The position numbers and the translations under genes are program-made. From positions 744,554-808,553 of the forward strand of contig VZTG01005438.1 of assembly GCA_013397845.1 (NCBI GenBank): DNA of 64,000 nt, read 5' to 3'. Below are positions 11,401 through 23,500 of the stretch, in pieces. The notes under the pieces were generated by a model that saw only the letters and a program-made list of their open reading frames with translations, was not told where the DNA came from and searched no databases. Within the stretch, counting starts at the first letter, position 1; each line of letters opens with the position of its first letter. The DNA is from Melanocharis versteri. Taxonomy: Eukaryota > Chordata > Aves > Passeriformes > Melanocharitidae.

Positions 11401-12507
11401 TTAGTTTGGCTACCTGTTTTTCTTGCTTAGTCACCTCTTTTGACATGTATTTTCCTTTTTTCTTGACTGCTGTATCATTCTTTCTTTTCACATTCTCTTT
11501 TCTTCCTACCTTTTTTCTCATCTTCTCTTATTTACTTATCCACCCCTTTCCCTTTCACATAGCTCATACATTTTTTGTATTACACTTAGTTTTCTTTGAA
11601 GTTGTGCAAAAGATAAAGACATTTGAAATTTGGGTCTCAAGGGGAAAGACCCTGAGGCACAATTCTCTTGTAATTCCTCGCGGGTCTGGATGGCCTTAGA
11701 TGCTCGTGTCCTTTGATAAAGTCTGATTTTTAAAACCAACCCTGACAGTGCCCACTGAAGATAAGTACTACTGCAATCCACTTTTTTGATTCTATCGAGG
11801 TTAACAATAGCCAATGGAGCCTCTCCGTTCTAAAAATTTTTGGCTTTTTATTATCTTGGTCACATTCTTATGATATTGAAGAGTAAGAAGGATGGTGATT
11901 TCACTTCAGCAATGTAGAAGCTACAGTTGTGTGTGTTGAAGCAGCTGTACAACACAACCAAAGATGTAGTCGTGGCTCTTGGGTGGGTGTCAGCCAGGTT
12001 CCATGTGAAGGGCCTGGGAACTCTGATGATAGAAGCACTTCGCTGCATTTAGAGAGAGCTGCTACTATTACAGCCAGGTCTTTGTATTCATCTCTGGGCA
12101 GAACAGAGCGATGCTTTTGCCAAAACTGTTGTAAGTGCTTTCACTAAAAGGCAATTTAGTTTCTTCAGCACCAGGAATTCTGTACTCCCAGCACGGTGCT
12201 CCTCCCCGGCGAGGGGAGCGGGCAGCCGCTCCCGGGCAGCCCGGCGGTGCAGGCGCCCCGGGCCCGCGGCGCGGCAGGCGGGAGCTGTCCGGTCAGCACC
12301 GCCCTGCTTCGGCTGCTTCTGCACCAGCCAGACCTCACCGCGGGTCGCTGTGAGGGGGCTACCGGGGCCGCCCGGCCCGGCTGGGCAGCCGCGCCCGGGG
12401 TAGGGGCGGACACGCCGGTGCGGCTCCCGCTGCGGCGCTGCCTGCCGAAGGCCCGCACGGCGCCGGCACTGACCGCGCCTGCCGCGCTCGGAACGCGCTT
12501 CGGGGTT

Positions 12508-13046
12508 TGAGCCAGCAGTGCCCTGCTCCTCCACTCAGCCCCAGTGAGATGTGTCTGGAGTGCTGTGTCCAGTTCTGGGCTCCTCAGCACAAGAGAGACA
12601 TGGAGATCCTGGAGTGGGTCCGGTGGATGGCAACAAATATGATCAAGGGACTGGAGCATCTCCCTAACAAGGAAAAGCTAAGTGAGTTGGGCCTGTCCAG
12701 CCTCTGCAAGAGACGGCTGAGAGGGGACCTCATTAATGTGTTTAAATATCTAAAGGGGGGGCGCCAAGAGGACGGAGCCTTTTGGAGAGCCCTCTCGGAG
12801 TTGCCAAGGTTAGGAAAAGAAGCAACGGGCAGAAACTGACGCACAGGAAGTTCCACCTGGACATGAGGAAGAACTTCTTTCCTGTGCAGGTGACCAGTCA
12901 GTGGAACAGACTGCCCGGAGAAGTTGTGCGGTCTCCCTCACTGGAGATGTTCAGGAGCCTTCTGGACTCAGCCCTGTGCCACGTGCTCCGGGACGGCGCT
13001 GCTGGAGCCGGAGCCCGGAGCCGCTGACNTCCCTTTGTGCAACGCC
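12508..13046 (+). mobile_element. CR1 LINE, 3' part of ORF2 and 3' end
   Basis: The + strand reads CVQFWAPQHKRDMEILEWV, then LEHLPNKEKLSELGLSSL, then RKFHLDMRKNFFPVQVTSQWN, then RLPGEVVRSPSLEMFRSLLD. This is the end of the CR1 reverse-transcriptase ORF, close to the RT/C-terminal part. The match continues past the stop through CCACGTGCTCCGGGACGGCGCTGCT into the usual 3' region near 13046, but no terminal ATTCTGTGATTCT repeat remains. The unresolved N at 13029 is inside it. One or two frame breaks are present, as at 12838 (TGA). It is an inactive, 5'-truncated copy. Confidence 0.9.
13029..13029. other. single unresolved base (N)
   Basis: One N in GC-rich CR1-derived sequence; a sequencing or consensus ambiguity. 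Confidence 0.99.
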
Positions 13047-16000
13047 AGGGAAAGGGCGAGCGAAGGCTGTCCGAGGTGGGCTGTGCCCTGCCGTGCAGGA
13101 ACTCGGGGCGGTGCGGTGATAGCCAGGCAGGATTCCTCGTCCGCCCGTTAGGAACCCGGATCCCCCGCGCTCCCGACGGGTCAGGGCGCGCCCGGGCACC
13201 GGCGCGGCTGCCGCATGTGTGCGGGTGGCGGGAGCGGCGGCGGGAGGCGTGTGGTGGCAGAGCCGTGTTACGATCTGAAAAGCTGCCTGTTTCCAGTAGT
13301 GAATGCAGAGGAGCGGCCCGCGCTCCAAGGAGCCGGCGGCGGAGAGCGATGGCCGGTCCCAGCCTCTCCCGGTGCCGCTCCCGCCGGGAATGGCAGCCCC
13401 CGGGGGCTCCCCAGTGACCGCCCGACCCCGCACTGCCTTGCGGGCCGGCTCTTGGACGGGTTACTGCGCCCAGGAATGGCAAATCCCGCTTTTCTCAACT
13501 TTAAGAGTCCGGCGAGGAGTTGCCCGTCCGATTCAGGATGTGTCAGAAAGAAGAGAGTCTCGGAGAGCTGTGTTTTTTGGGGGAACAGGAGGATGAGAGA
13601 GGGCCAGCAGAGTTATACTTAAAATAATTCCTCTGATGTTCTTTGCTTAAAAACTCCCTCAGACCCTGTACGCAACTTTACAAGGCTGCTGTACTCCAAG
13701 AGTTCAGGTTCTGAGAGCTGTCCTTCTTTTCATGTGCTCATTTAAAATATTTCAAGTGTTTACTTGCTTCTTATTTAAATATGTTATTATTCCCACCAGG
13801 AAAGATCTCTGCTCACCTCAGCATGGTATGCACCATTGGCAAGGTGGTAGAAAGTTAATAATAACAATACATAAATGCAATCACAGAATTGTGGAGGCAG
13901 TGTCAAGATGTGAAAATGCATGATATATGCAACAGTTTAGTACTGGAAATTAGATCATTTAACACCAGAATTCAGTCGCAGTGCTAATTAAAACTTATTT
14001 AAACATCAAACATCAGTAATTAAATTCAACACTATAGTTGAGACATTGTTCTGATATGACAAGAAATAGCAACAGTCATTGGAGCTGACCTAAATTAATG
14101 TTTTCTTCTTGCTCATGTTATAATTAGATTCAGCTTTAAAGAAGACTGTTAATTTGTTCGTGGAAAGCTTTTGGAGCTGTTTTAATAGGGAAAGTTAGCT
14201 CAGGTGTAGTTAGGCTGTCTGAGATTTCTCTGTCAAAAGCTCAGATATAACAACCTGTTTGAATATATTACTCTGTGTAGTCTGACATTTTAAAAGATTT
14301 TAAAGAAAGGAGTGACAATATGATACCAGTATTTACAGTATCATGCATTCCAGTATAATTTCTGTGGAAATTAAGGTGACAGTTAGAGTACGTGAATGAA
14401 ACAGGAATTCATTATGATGTTTTAGATATTCCTGGGTACCAATAATGGACAATGGAGACATTTTAAATAAATATTTGTGGAAAGTGTGTCCTTATGAAGT
14501 GATACTTCATCAGTCATCAGACCTGTGTTATCTTCAGGCTAAAAAAAAAAGTTGCCCAGTGAAGTATAATGCAGTGCACTGAACTCAGAGCATAGGGAGT
14601 GAGGCAAACGTGAAGCCAAGCAATGTCTGAAGTGAGAAAAGTTAAGGGCAGGTTGTTCTGAAGAGTTAAAATGAATCACTCCTTGACAGACAGTCTAATA
14701 ACATGGACATCAAGTTGCTGTCAGATCTTTTTTAAGAATCTTCAGTACTTGGTCTGATCTCATCCTTTGAAGGCAGCATGTGCAGTGGTGGACCAGTAAC
14801 CTTGTCACCTAGGTTATTGGTGTAAAGGAAAGGGGGTGTTTCAGTTAACATTTTAGTATTGTTTGGACCTCAGGATGGTACCTCAGGGTGGCTTTGGTAC
14901 CTCAGAATGATAGAACTGGTGGCAAGTCTGTGATATTTACAGATGACTTTTTAATGCTGTTCATTGGTTCTCACATATCTCTAAAATTAATTATCTGGGC
15001 TTTCAGGTTCTTAATATAGGCTAAGTTGTAGGAAGCAGTTTTTCTTGAGAAATGTGGATTCAGAGTCACCTCAAATTTTAGAAGGTGAAAAGGGGTTAGT
15101 TCTTTTCTGAAACCATTGCCATCCTTTTTATTAAAACAGGAATTATTTCTTTAAAGCCTTAAAACTGTGAATATTTTTGATGGATATCTGCCGTTAGACC
15201 TCTGATTTTCGGCTATGAAGTCTGTTAGCTTGTTAGAAACTGTCACATTAGGACTGAAGAACCTGTGCCCTTCAAAGATCAGGAAAACAGGGGACATTGA
15301 GGGCAGTTCTAGGGTAAGTTTTGATGTGTATTGAAACCTGATGTTTTCCAGTGCCTGGTACTGTTGTGATTATAAATTGCCATTAATTTTTTTCCCAAGA
15401 CACTCTGGGCATTTTCTTAAACAGCTGGAGCATTAATGAGCATTTGTGTTGCTTCAGTCAATTCCTCTGTTCCATCTCTGACTTAATCTTTGCCTTCTTT
15501 GTGTTCTCAACTTCCATGTATCTTAATGCCAGGAAAATGTCTCTCTGAGTGACCCACATATCTTGGTGTCAATGTACAACAGAGAAACAAATGAATCAGA
15601 GTCACAGGTTTTATCCATAGTGGTCACTTTAGGAGTTTTGTAGTCAAGAAAAAGCCCCTCACAAATAGCATTTCTCTGATCCTGGTTTGTATCCTTTTGC
15701 ATTTATCCCTTTTCGCAGCTGGACCAAACTACTGCGTTAGGCCACTTTCTCATCTGCTGCAGTCCCATTCATATTTTTAAGCCTCGGAATACCCATGGTT
15801 TGGTCATGGGAGCCTTCACTGTTTTCAGTGGGATAAATGTGACCGCTGGTCGTATCGTGCCACACAGTCATGGTATGGCAGTTGTCCCTGGATTACTTTC
15901 AGTAAGCTGCAGAGTGCTGCTGGGCTGTGGATCTCAGCCTGGGAATCCTGCCCTTAGGGTTTGCCTGTGTGCATCAGTACTAGAAAGGTCCCTAAGTAAG

Positions 16001-19000
16001 GCAAGCTCTGACTAAGAGATACCATAGCAGGAAATACCAAAGAGGAAGTACAAAAGCTTATTAAATTATTTACTTATTTTTTTATAATTTATTTATGTCA
16101 GCTGGGATCGAGAGTTTGACTTCAGTCCCGCGTGCGTAGCTTCTTGAAGGATTGGTGTGTCCTTTGAAACTTACCAGTCCTCACCCTGAAAGAAACAAAC
16201 AGGCATTTCAACACACTTTGTTCAGGAAGGCAATTCCCAGTGGAATCTTTCATAAAAGAAGACAATGGCAATTTATAAGGATGGTGCTGCAAATAAAGCA
16301 AACCCAAAAACACATTGAAGCTTACTTGAAAACAAACTTCAGAATGTACTGATCGGTCTCATCTTTCCCTTGAACACGCTGAGAGCTTCTTTTCCTTGTA
16401 TTTCATGTCTCTGTCATCCAACACAGGCGTCAGTGGAAACATCTGGGAAAGTAAAGTACTCTTGGGACCTGGGAACCAATGTCTTATTTTCAAAACTGGC
16501 AGATCCTAACTTAGAGTTGGATAGGTTAAGGGAATGCAGGACAATGCAGCATACATCTCCATCACAGTGCCTAATTTAAGAAACCAGATAAGCAGAAATG
16601 AACTTGAATTAGCAGGGGTGAACTACAGGGGAGGAGAGGCAGTAGACAGGTGTGTGGTTGGTTTGGTCTGTGCTCACAGGCATGTTGGTGGGTAGAGGGC
16701 AAGGCAGGAAGAATTAAGCAGCAGTTTTCATTCATTTAAATTGAATCTATCTTTAAGATGATGTAAAGAAGCAGGTAGGTGCTTTTTGTTCTGTCTGCTC
16801 TGCCCTAGGCAGTGCTATCCCATAAATAATCAGTTGTTTGAGGGTGTGAGGCATCCATAGTACCCTTGGATGTCTGTTCTCAGGCAGCTGGAGCTGTGGC
16901 CAGCTCTCATTTCTTGTACAGGAAGTGGCATTGGGGCCCCGTGTGGAAGTACCCAACTAGTTTGTTGGGGGCTTTTTTCCATCACCATTGCAAGGGCAGA
17001 CTAGCTGGATACTTAGCCTATCCATATGGCAGATAAAACATGTTCTGCCAAGGCGCTGCAAGTGTCAGGGCCATTTGAGGTTCACCCTTGCAATCCCAGC
17101 ACTGCTCCAAAACACAGATTTATTTCTGTAGTGTTGTGAGATTCAGAGGCTACAGGCTTTTACAGGTCAATAGGAATTAGGTATTAAGTATCTTGGGGCC
17201 ACTGGATCTACAGTGCTGTGGAGAATGAGACTCAGGTACAACTCAAGATGACAGATCTCACATAATTTTAGGATTCAGCTGCTTTAGCCATCTTGTTTAT
17301 TTTCTTGATTTTTTAGAAGAAATGAGAGTACATGAATTTAATTTTTTTTCAAATTATTCAAGTACACTTGAAAAACACTGGCTTTTTTTTATTTTATTGA
17401 ATAGTAGAGGAGAACATTTTAGTGTTTTCACACATTGGAGCTGTATAATGGTTCAAGGAGTCACTCTACTCCCTTAGACAATTTCCTTGTTGCTGCTGTT
17501 AAGCAATGAAGTCAAACACAAAATCTGAAATAATTGCGTGGAAAGTGTGCTTGCCTTGGGTTCCTGTATTTCCATCCCTTCATATTTGCAAAGAATGTTT
17601 TAAGAGGTTCTGATGCAACCTCTAGAATAATTTCAGTGTTTATTTCCATGAGCTTTCATAGATCTTCATATTCATATTTCCTATATCACTGGAAGTTATA
17701 TGCAATTTTAATTAGAGGAGCCAATGATTAATGTAGGGGGGGTTTATTGTGGTTAAAAAGTGTCCCGTGCATCTGTTTCTCTCTCACGTGATATTATGAC
17801 AGGGGGTCTGCCATCTGTTTACTTCAGCGTGGAATTAAGCATAAATAAATATGTGGATAGCCTTACATTTAAGGAACCCAAAATTACTTTATTTGACTAA
17901 ATATTTATTTGGTCCTTTAGAAGTTCGGGTTTTGCTCTGGATTAATTTTCATTTTCATAAATGTTGGCTACTATATAAAAGCACAAACCCATAAAAACAT
18001 GCCAAGTGAGGTTTGTGCTTGGGGACATGTAGCAATTTTTTGCTGCACTTAAAAAAAAGTAAATTGCCCATAGACATGAAAAATCTGCTTAGATTTCCCT
18101 TTATTATGTCAGAGAACATGCAGTTTATATACATTCTGAAATGCTACAGTTTCTGCAAAAACACATTGCAATGCATATTGCAGATACACAGAACTACAGG
18201 TATTTTTTCAGAATGTCATCAGAAATGACATAAACACAGGGAGAAAACATTGCATTCTGTATATTGCATTCTGTGCTTGCAAATGCAATGATATTTTAGA
18301 AACAGGTTTTATTAGGAGAATATTACCAACTTCTTAAACTGTGCTGTTGCCATTACTACAAAGGTTTGTGTCGTATGTTTAAAAAGGAGTGGAAAAACAT
18401 TGCAAATAGATTCCCTCTGCTCCCTCCTCAGGAACACAGACAACATTAGAATATAACATATGTATGAAATGTAAAAAGAATTCAGCACATGCGTGGATGT
18501 AGAGCAGAGGAAATACAGGATTAGGAGGCAAATATTGACTACACAGGCACGAGTATGTGTGGTGTATACTCACACATCCACAATCATGCACAAGCATTCA
18601 GTACAGCCAGAACTGTCTATCCCATTGAGTCCTTTGTTTCCATGTAATCTGCTTTCCTGTTTTACACATATATAAACAGACAGTATAAGCTGAAAACCCC
18701 TTGAGAAAGGCACTGGATGAATCAGGGATCTTGTAGAGAAGCCCATTGCACTCCCTGTGGGAAAACAGATCTTCCCAGGCTTTTTCTGCTGACAGCTGAG
18801 GACCTGCAGAATACGTGTCTCCTGTGCAGGAGGAGTAAAAGGTTTTGGGTTTTTTTGCTTCTTCATAGCTCTGTTTCTGGATAATGGTTTATACAAAATG
18901 CTGTCCTACATCTGACATGAAATAATTGATAAATGTAAAGTATCTCTGTAAAGAAGCGCAAGTAGAGATTGATTACTGGGCTAAATTCACCCAATAGCTT

Positions 19001-19093
19001 AGCTATATAACTGAGTTGCTTTCAGAAGATTAACCCTTGCCTGTGTTAAAGCAGAGTTGGGTTCTTTTAGCCATATATCGGGTGTGTAGTTGA

Positions 19094-19980
19094 TGTGAAT
19101 TTGCAGATGACACTAGATAGGGTGGGAGTGTTGATCTGCTTGAGGGTAGGAAGGATCTATAGAGAGACCTGGACAGACTCATCAGTGGGCTGAGGACAGC
19201 TGCAGGAGCTCAATGAGGGGGAGTGCCACGTTCTGCACTTGGGTCACAACAACCCCGTGCAGCATTACAGGCTGGGGGAGGAGTCGCTTGAGAGCTGCCC
19301 AGCAGAAAGGAACCTGGGGTTGCTCATCACCAGCCAGCTGACCATGAGCCAGCTGTGCCCAGGGGGCCAGGAAGGCCAATGGCACCTGGCCTGGATCAGC
19401 AATAGTGTGGCAGCAGGACCAGGGCAGTGGTTGTCCCCCTGTACTTGGCACTGGTGAGACTACACCTCAAGTACTGAGTCCAGTTCTGGGCCCCTCACTT
19501 CAAAAAAGATACTGAGATGCTGGAGTGTATCCAGAGGAGGGCAACGAGGGTCATGAAGGATCTGAAACGTGTCCTGTGAGGAACGGCTGAGGGAGCTGGG
19601 TTTGTGTAGTCTTGAGGAGGCTCAGGGGGAAGCTTGTTGCTCTCCACAACTGCCTGAAAGGAGAGTGTAGTGGAGTGGGAGCCAGTCTTTTCTGCTGTGC
19701 CTGCAGTGAGTGGACCAGAGGAAATGGCCCTAAGCTGACACAGAGGAGATTCAGATTAGATATTATGAAAAAATTTTCAGTGTTAGGGTGGTCAGTCATT
19801 GGAATAGGTTGCCTAGGGATGTGTGGAGTCACCATCCCTGGAGGTTTTCAAGAGGTGTCTGGATCTGGTGCTGGGTGATGTGGTTTGGTGGTTTAGGGGT
19901 TACAGTGGTAGTGCTGGGTTGACAGCTGGGCTGGATGTTCTTAAAGCTCTCTGCCAACTTCGATGATTCTGTGATTCTAT
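19094..19980 (+). mobile_element. CR1 LINE copy, about 890 bases, with intact 3' tail
   Basis: It begins with TTTGCAGATGACACTAGAT, followed by the familiar CR1 strings GTGCCACGTTCTGCACTTGGGTCACAACAACCCC, AGAAAGGAACCTGGGG, GAGACTACACCTCAAGTACTGAGTCCAGTTCTGGGCCCCTC and TATCCAGAGGAGGGCAACGAGGGTCATGAAGG. It ends CGATGATTCTGTGATTCTAT, the characteristic CR1 3' repeat. ORF2 is broken by many stops and small indels. The long antisense frame that begins inside it is a by-product. Confidence 0.95.
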
Positions 19981-20069
19981 ACAGTAGTGTACAAGTAAAA
20001 AGAAATGCATGACAGACATTCAAAACACAGGACCTGATGTTATCTCCACTGTCTGAATTGATCAGCAAA

Positions 20070-20580
20070 ACACAGAGTGGCATTAGAGCAGTGGTTACAC
20101 ATTTTTGGTCTGTTGACCATGGCCAACCTTCAGCATTTCTCTTGGGCCAGCAAGCACTTGCCACTGGGCACTGAGTTGCAAATGCCCCACAGGCAGTTTG
20201 GTTTTTTGCAATGGTGTCTGCAGGCTGATGATTGGCAACCAGTGCCCCTTTGGAGCAGCCCCAAGCTTCTTTATCCCGGAATGCTGTGTATCCTTCCCAG
20301 GTGCTGGGATATCTGACAGCTTTCCTGTCTGTTGCCATCAGGACAGGAGAACATGCAGGCTCACAGGCTGCACAGTGCCCTAGCTGCCATTTGCTCTTTG
20401 GGTGAGTCCTGCCTGGATCACTGGCATGCAGTGCTCCTTCTGGCCGTGCCAGGGGAGCAGGCTCAGGTGCATGAGTTGCCAAGGGTCGCATTTCGCTTCC
20501 AGCTGGTGTTCATGGAGGTTGAGGTGCTTCACTGGCAACTCTTGCACTTGAACTCTGCTTGACTTGGGGCCCATCCTACC
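20070..20580. other. GC-richer block next to the CR1, possible old DNA-transposon remnant
   Basis: Begins near AGCAGTGGTTACACATTTTTGGTCTGTTGACC, which loosely resembles the CAGTGGTTCTCAAACTTTTTGG ends of vertebrate hAT (Charlie-like) transposons. I could not find a matching inverted copy nearby. A 220-codon antisense frame (19829-20491) spans this block and the CR1 tail; it has no recognisable domain and is very probably chance. Confidence 0.25.
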
Positions 20581-23500
20581 TCTAGGATGGATTTCATTTT
20601 CTAAATAATGTGTTCCAGTTCAGTCAACAGTCATGGCTGTCACGCAGGAATCTTGTCACAAAATTCTTTGGCCTTTTGCAAATATTATATTAGATTACAT
20701 AATAGTTGTTCTAGTTTCATAATATATGAATCTCTACATATATACATCATTATGCTTCTTGAAAAGGCAGTGGAAGCTGCTTTTCTTCTGCAGTGTCTTC
20801 AATTTGTAATTGCATTTTGCACTTAATCATTACTGACTTAATACTAATGATGAGCAAAGTGTATTTGATTGAAGATAAAGCCCAGAAAGAGCAATGAAGA
20901 TAATTTGAAATGCTTGCAAACAGAATTTTGAAGTTACTGTTCTTGTAAGGTTAGTTTGCCATATTTTTAGTTTACATCCACCTCCCTGAGTCAGCAGAAC
21001 TGTGGGAGAACAGGCTGGACTTTTTTTGATACTGGCATTAATATTAGAACTGTTTGTAAAAAGTTTACCAGGAAACAACGGCCGGTAACATTCAATTACA
21101 ACTTAAATGCTCAAAAATTTACCTCTTGGGGTCAAGGTTACTGACCCAAACAGGTAGGAGACAACAGGGTTTTCATTTTTGACAATGTTTGCTCCCTGAA
21201 CCTCTAGGAGAAGACCTTGGTAGTCCTTAACATGGCATTTCCACTTACAAAAAGTGTTCATACCTTAGAAACTTGGCACGTATTTTTAGTTACTTTCAAT
21301 CGCTTTGACAGGTTTTTTTCTTAAATATTCCTTGAAACTGATGTCAGTGTTTCCTGCTCTGTAATTATTGTTTCCCAACATCAGGAGCAGGTTCCCAAAA
21401 TAATCGTTCCTTGTATGAGTAGACCTTACCCATGTGATTTGCTCCAGTGAAATAATTTATCAGTTTTAAATACTGCCTTTGAGACAAAAGGTGGTTACAG
21501 CATCAGACCTCTCGCAGAATTTCCCTGCCAGTTTAATTCTTTCATAAGCACAGGCCCAGCCTGCTTTGTCAGCTGTTGCCTCTGTAGCTATACTGGTTCA
21601 TGATCTGAAATTTCGTTGACCTTTGTTGATGGCAAAATCTTAGATGACAATACAACTTTCTCTTTACCAAGAGGAGGAGAGAAGGTAGTGTAGTTGCATG
21701 TATTAAAAAAAAAGCAGCAGCTCCTTCCATTAGCTGTGCTTCCTGCAGTCACCCTGCAGGCAGAGTTACAGTGGCAGGTGCACTGTGGCTTGGATGGGTC
21801 TACATTTGCCTACTTGAAAGAATGTTTCTGTTTTCCTTGCTGCCATGTAAAAAACCCAACCCAACTACCAAACATACAGAAAGCAAGCAAACAATAACAC
21901 AACAGGCTGTAAACAAAAGAGAGGGTTTGGAGGTGCTTGTGTTCTTGACCTGTTATTTCAGTGGTAGGACTCCTCTTCCCCTACAAATCACCAACAACTT
22001 TCCTTTTAATCATTAGGAACACAGGCATGAGTGTTTATCTTATGCCTAAGAGCTAAGTTAAATGGCTACAGCAGCCTAAGAGACTGTGAAGAGTGATGAT
22101 AAAAAGGCAGCATCAAGATACACCTGAAAATAGGGTGCTTCTAGCTGTCGTGTAGGATTTCTTCATGAAGTGTCCTGGCCCCAGAACCAGCTCAGGGCTA
22201 CTGTCTCACCAAACAGAGCTGTGGGTTACAAAGACGTTGCTGGTGCAAATGGAGCTGTGAGGGGCTTGCTGGGAAAACCCCCATTAACTACCTTCCGTCT
22301 TTTAATATCCTGAAGTTTACTGAACATCATTCAGTTCTTTTGCAAATTTCCTAGAAAGCAAGTCAGACATTATTTAAACTTCTCATAGAATGAACAGCTT
22401 CTAATATACATGGGTTACTAAATATGATGGTTTCCCATACCTTCATTTTACTGAATGCTGTGTGTTTCCAGGAAACAGGGCTCTTACTGCAAGAGCTTTT
22501 TATCATCTTCTGAAGTAAATACCATTAATAAATCCTAATATTACAATGACTTCTCCATTTGTGACATGTAATAAGCTTTCTCTCACATATTACTACAGCA
22601 TGGTGGAGGTCTCAAGGAGTTTACCTTGGTCCAGCATACAAGGCTAATTTCACTTGCTTGACTAATTGCAAAATGTAAATGCCTAGAATATAAGGAAGGC
22701 AGAGATGAAGGGAAAAATCTGTCAGAGAAAGACAGAAGTACAAAGTCTTTGTCTAACCAGCTGATTATTGGCAAAACTATAGCAAACTTCCAAAAGAACT
22801 TTAATGGATTAACCAAAATGAAAAAGCTGCTATATAAATTACTTGCTGTCTTCTCACAATTCTAGTTATTACTGTCAAGAAACTGGACAGAATACAAGTA
22901 ATTATATACAAACTGAAAAGGTTTGATAAATTATTTCTGGGTTTTAATAATTTCTTGAAATATTTTATCTTACGGGCTTATGTATAAACCAAATGGTCTG
23001 ATTTTACTCATAAGATGTTTTTGTTAAGCTTAGCAATAATTTTTCTAGGACAGATAAAACAAAATAGTAGTGAGTAGTCGTTTGGAAGCTATTGCTGTAG
23101 ATTTCCTTTGATCTGTCAGCACATGCTGTTTATGCACTTCTCTATATGGCTTTGATGGGATATGGCTGATTTTAATCTATTGCATTTGATGTATTTTCAT
23201 ATCCAGTTAGTGAAAGGTCAGCAAGTAAAGGGAATATTGACAGGTCTGGTTCCAAGCCCTGGTCTGTAAAGTGAGCTTTAATGACGAACGTGTATAAAAG
23301 CTGGACTGATGGGCGGCTAATATAGATTGTTCTCCATTGAGCAGAGACTGAAACAAAAATCTCAGTGTTGCAAAGGTGGTTACATGGATCAAAAGCACCA
23401 CTGTGTTTGCCTGGGGGGAAAAAGAGATATCTTCCTGCAAACCAGGCCTATTTTCTTCAAATAACCTCCAAGGAAACAACCTCTGCCAAGCTAGGAGCTG

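Larger units (their letters stand above)
12190..13500. promoter_or_regulatory. CpG-rich island inside intron 1, containing a CR1 copy
   Basis: Two very CpG-rich arms, about 12190-12507 and 13047-13500, stand out from AT-rich surroundings. A CR1 copy lies between them. CpG has survived well (CCCGCGGCGCGGCAGGCGGG, GGGCGCGCCCGGGCACCGGCGCGG), which suggests low germline methylation and promoter-like activity. It lies inside the PCYT1B transcription unit if the exon at 4098 is used; otherwise it is upstream of the first certain exon. It could drive an alternative PCYT1B transcript or a non-coding RNA. Open frames on both strands, for example from the ATG at 13390 (68 codons), match nothing I know. 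Confidence 0.5.

Noticed and set aside
12088..12659. Overlapping open frames on both strands in the CpG-rich island (148 and 164 codons minus, 104 and 110 codons plus)
   Set aside because: High GC removes stop codons in all frames, and the plus frame at 12507 is CR1 ORF2. No domain is recognisable in the others.
19829..20491. 220-codon minus-strand open frame
   Set aside because: It starts inside a CR1 copy read antisense, has no known domain, and has no splice or promoter context. Kept only as a repeat question.
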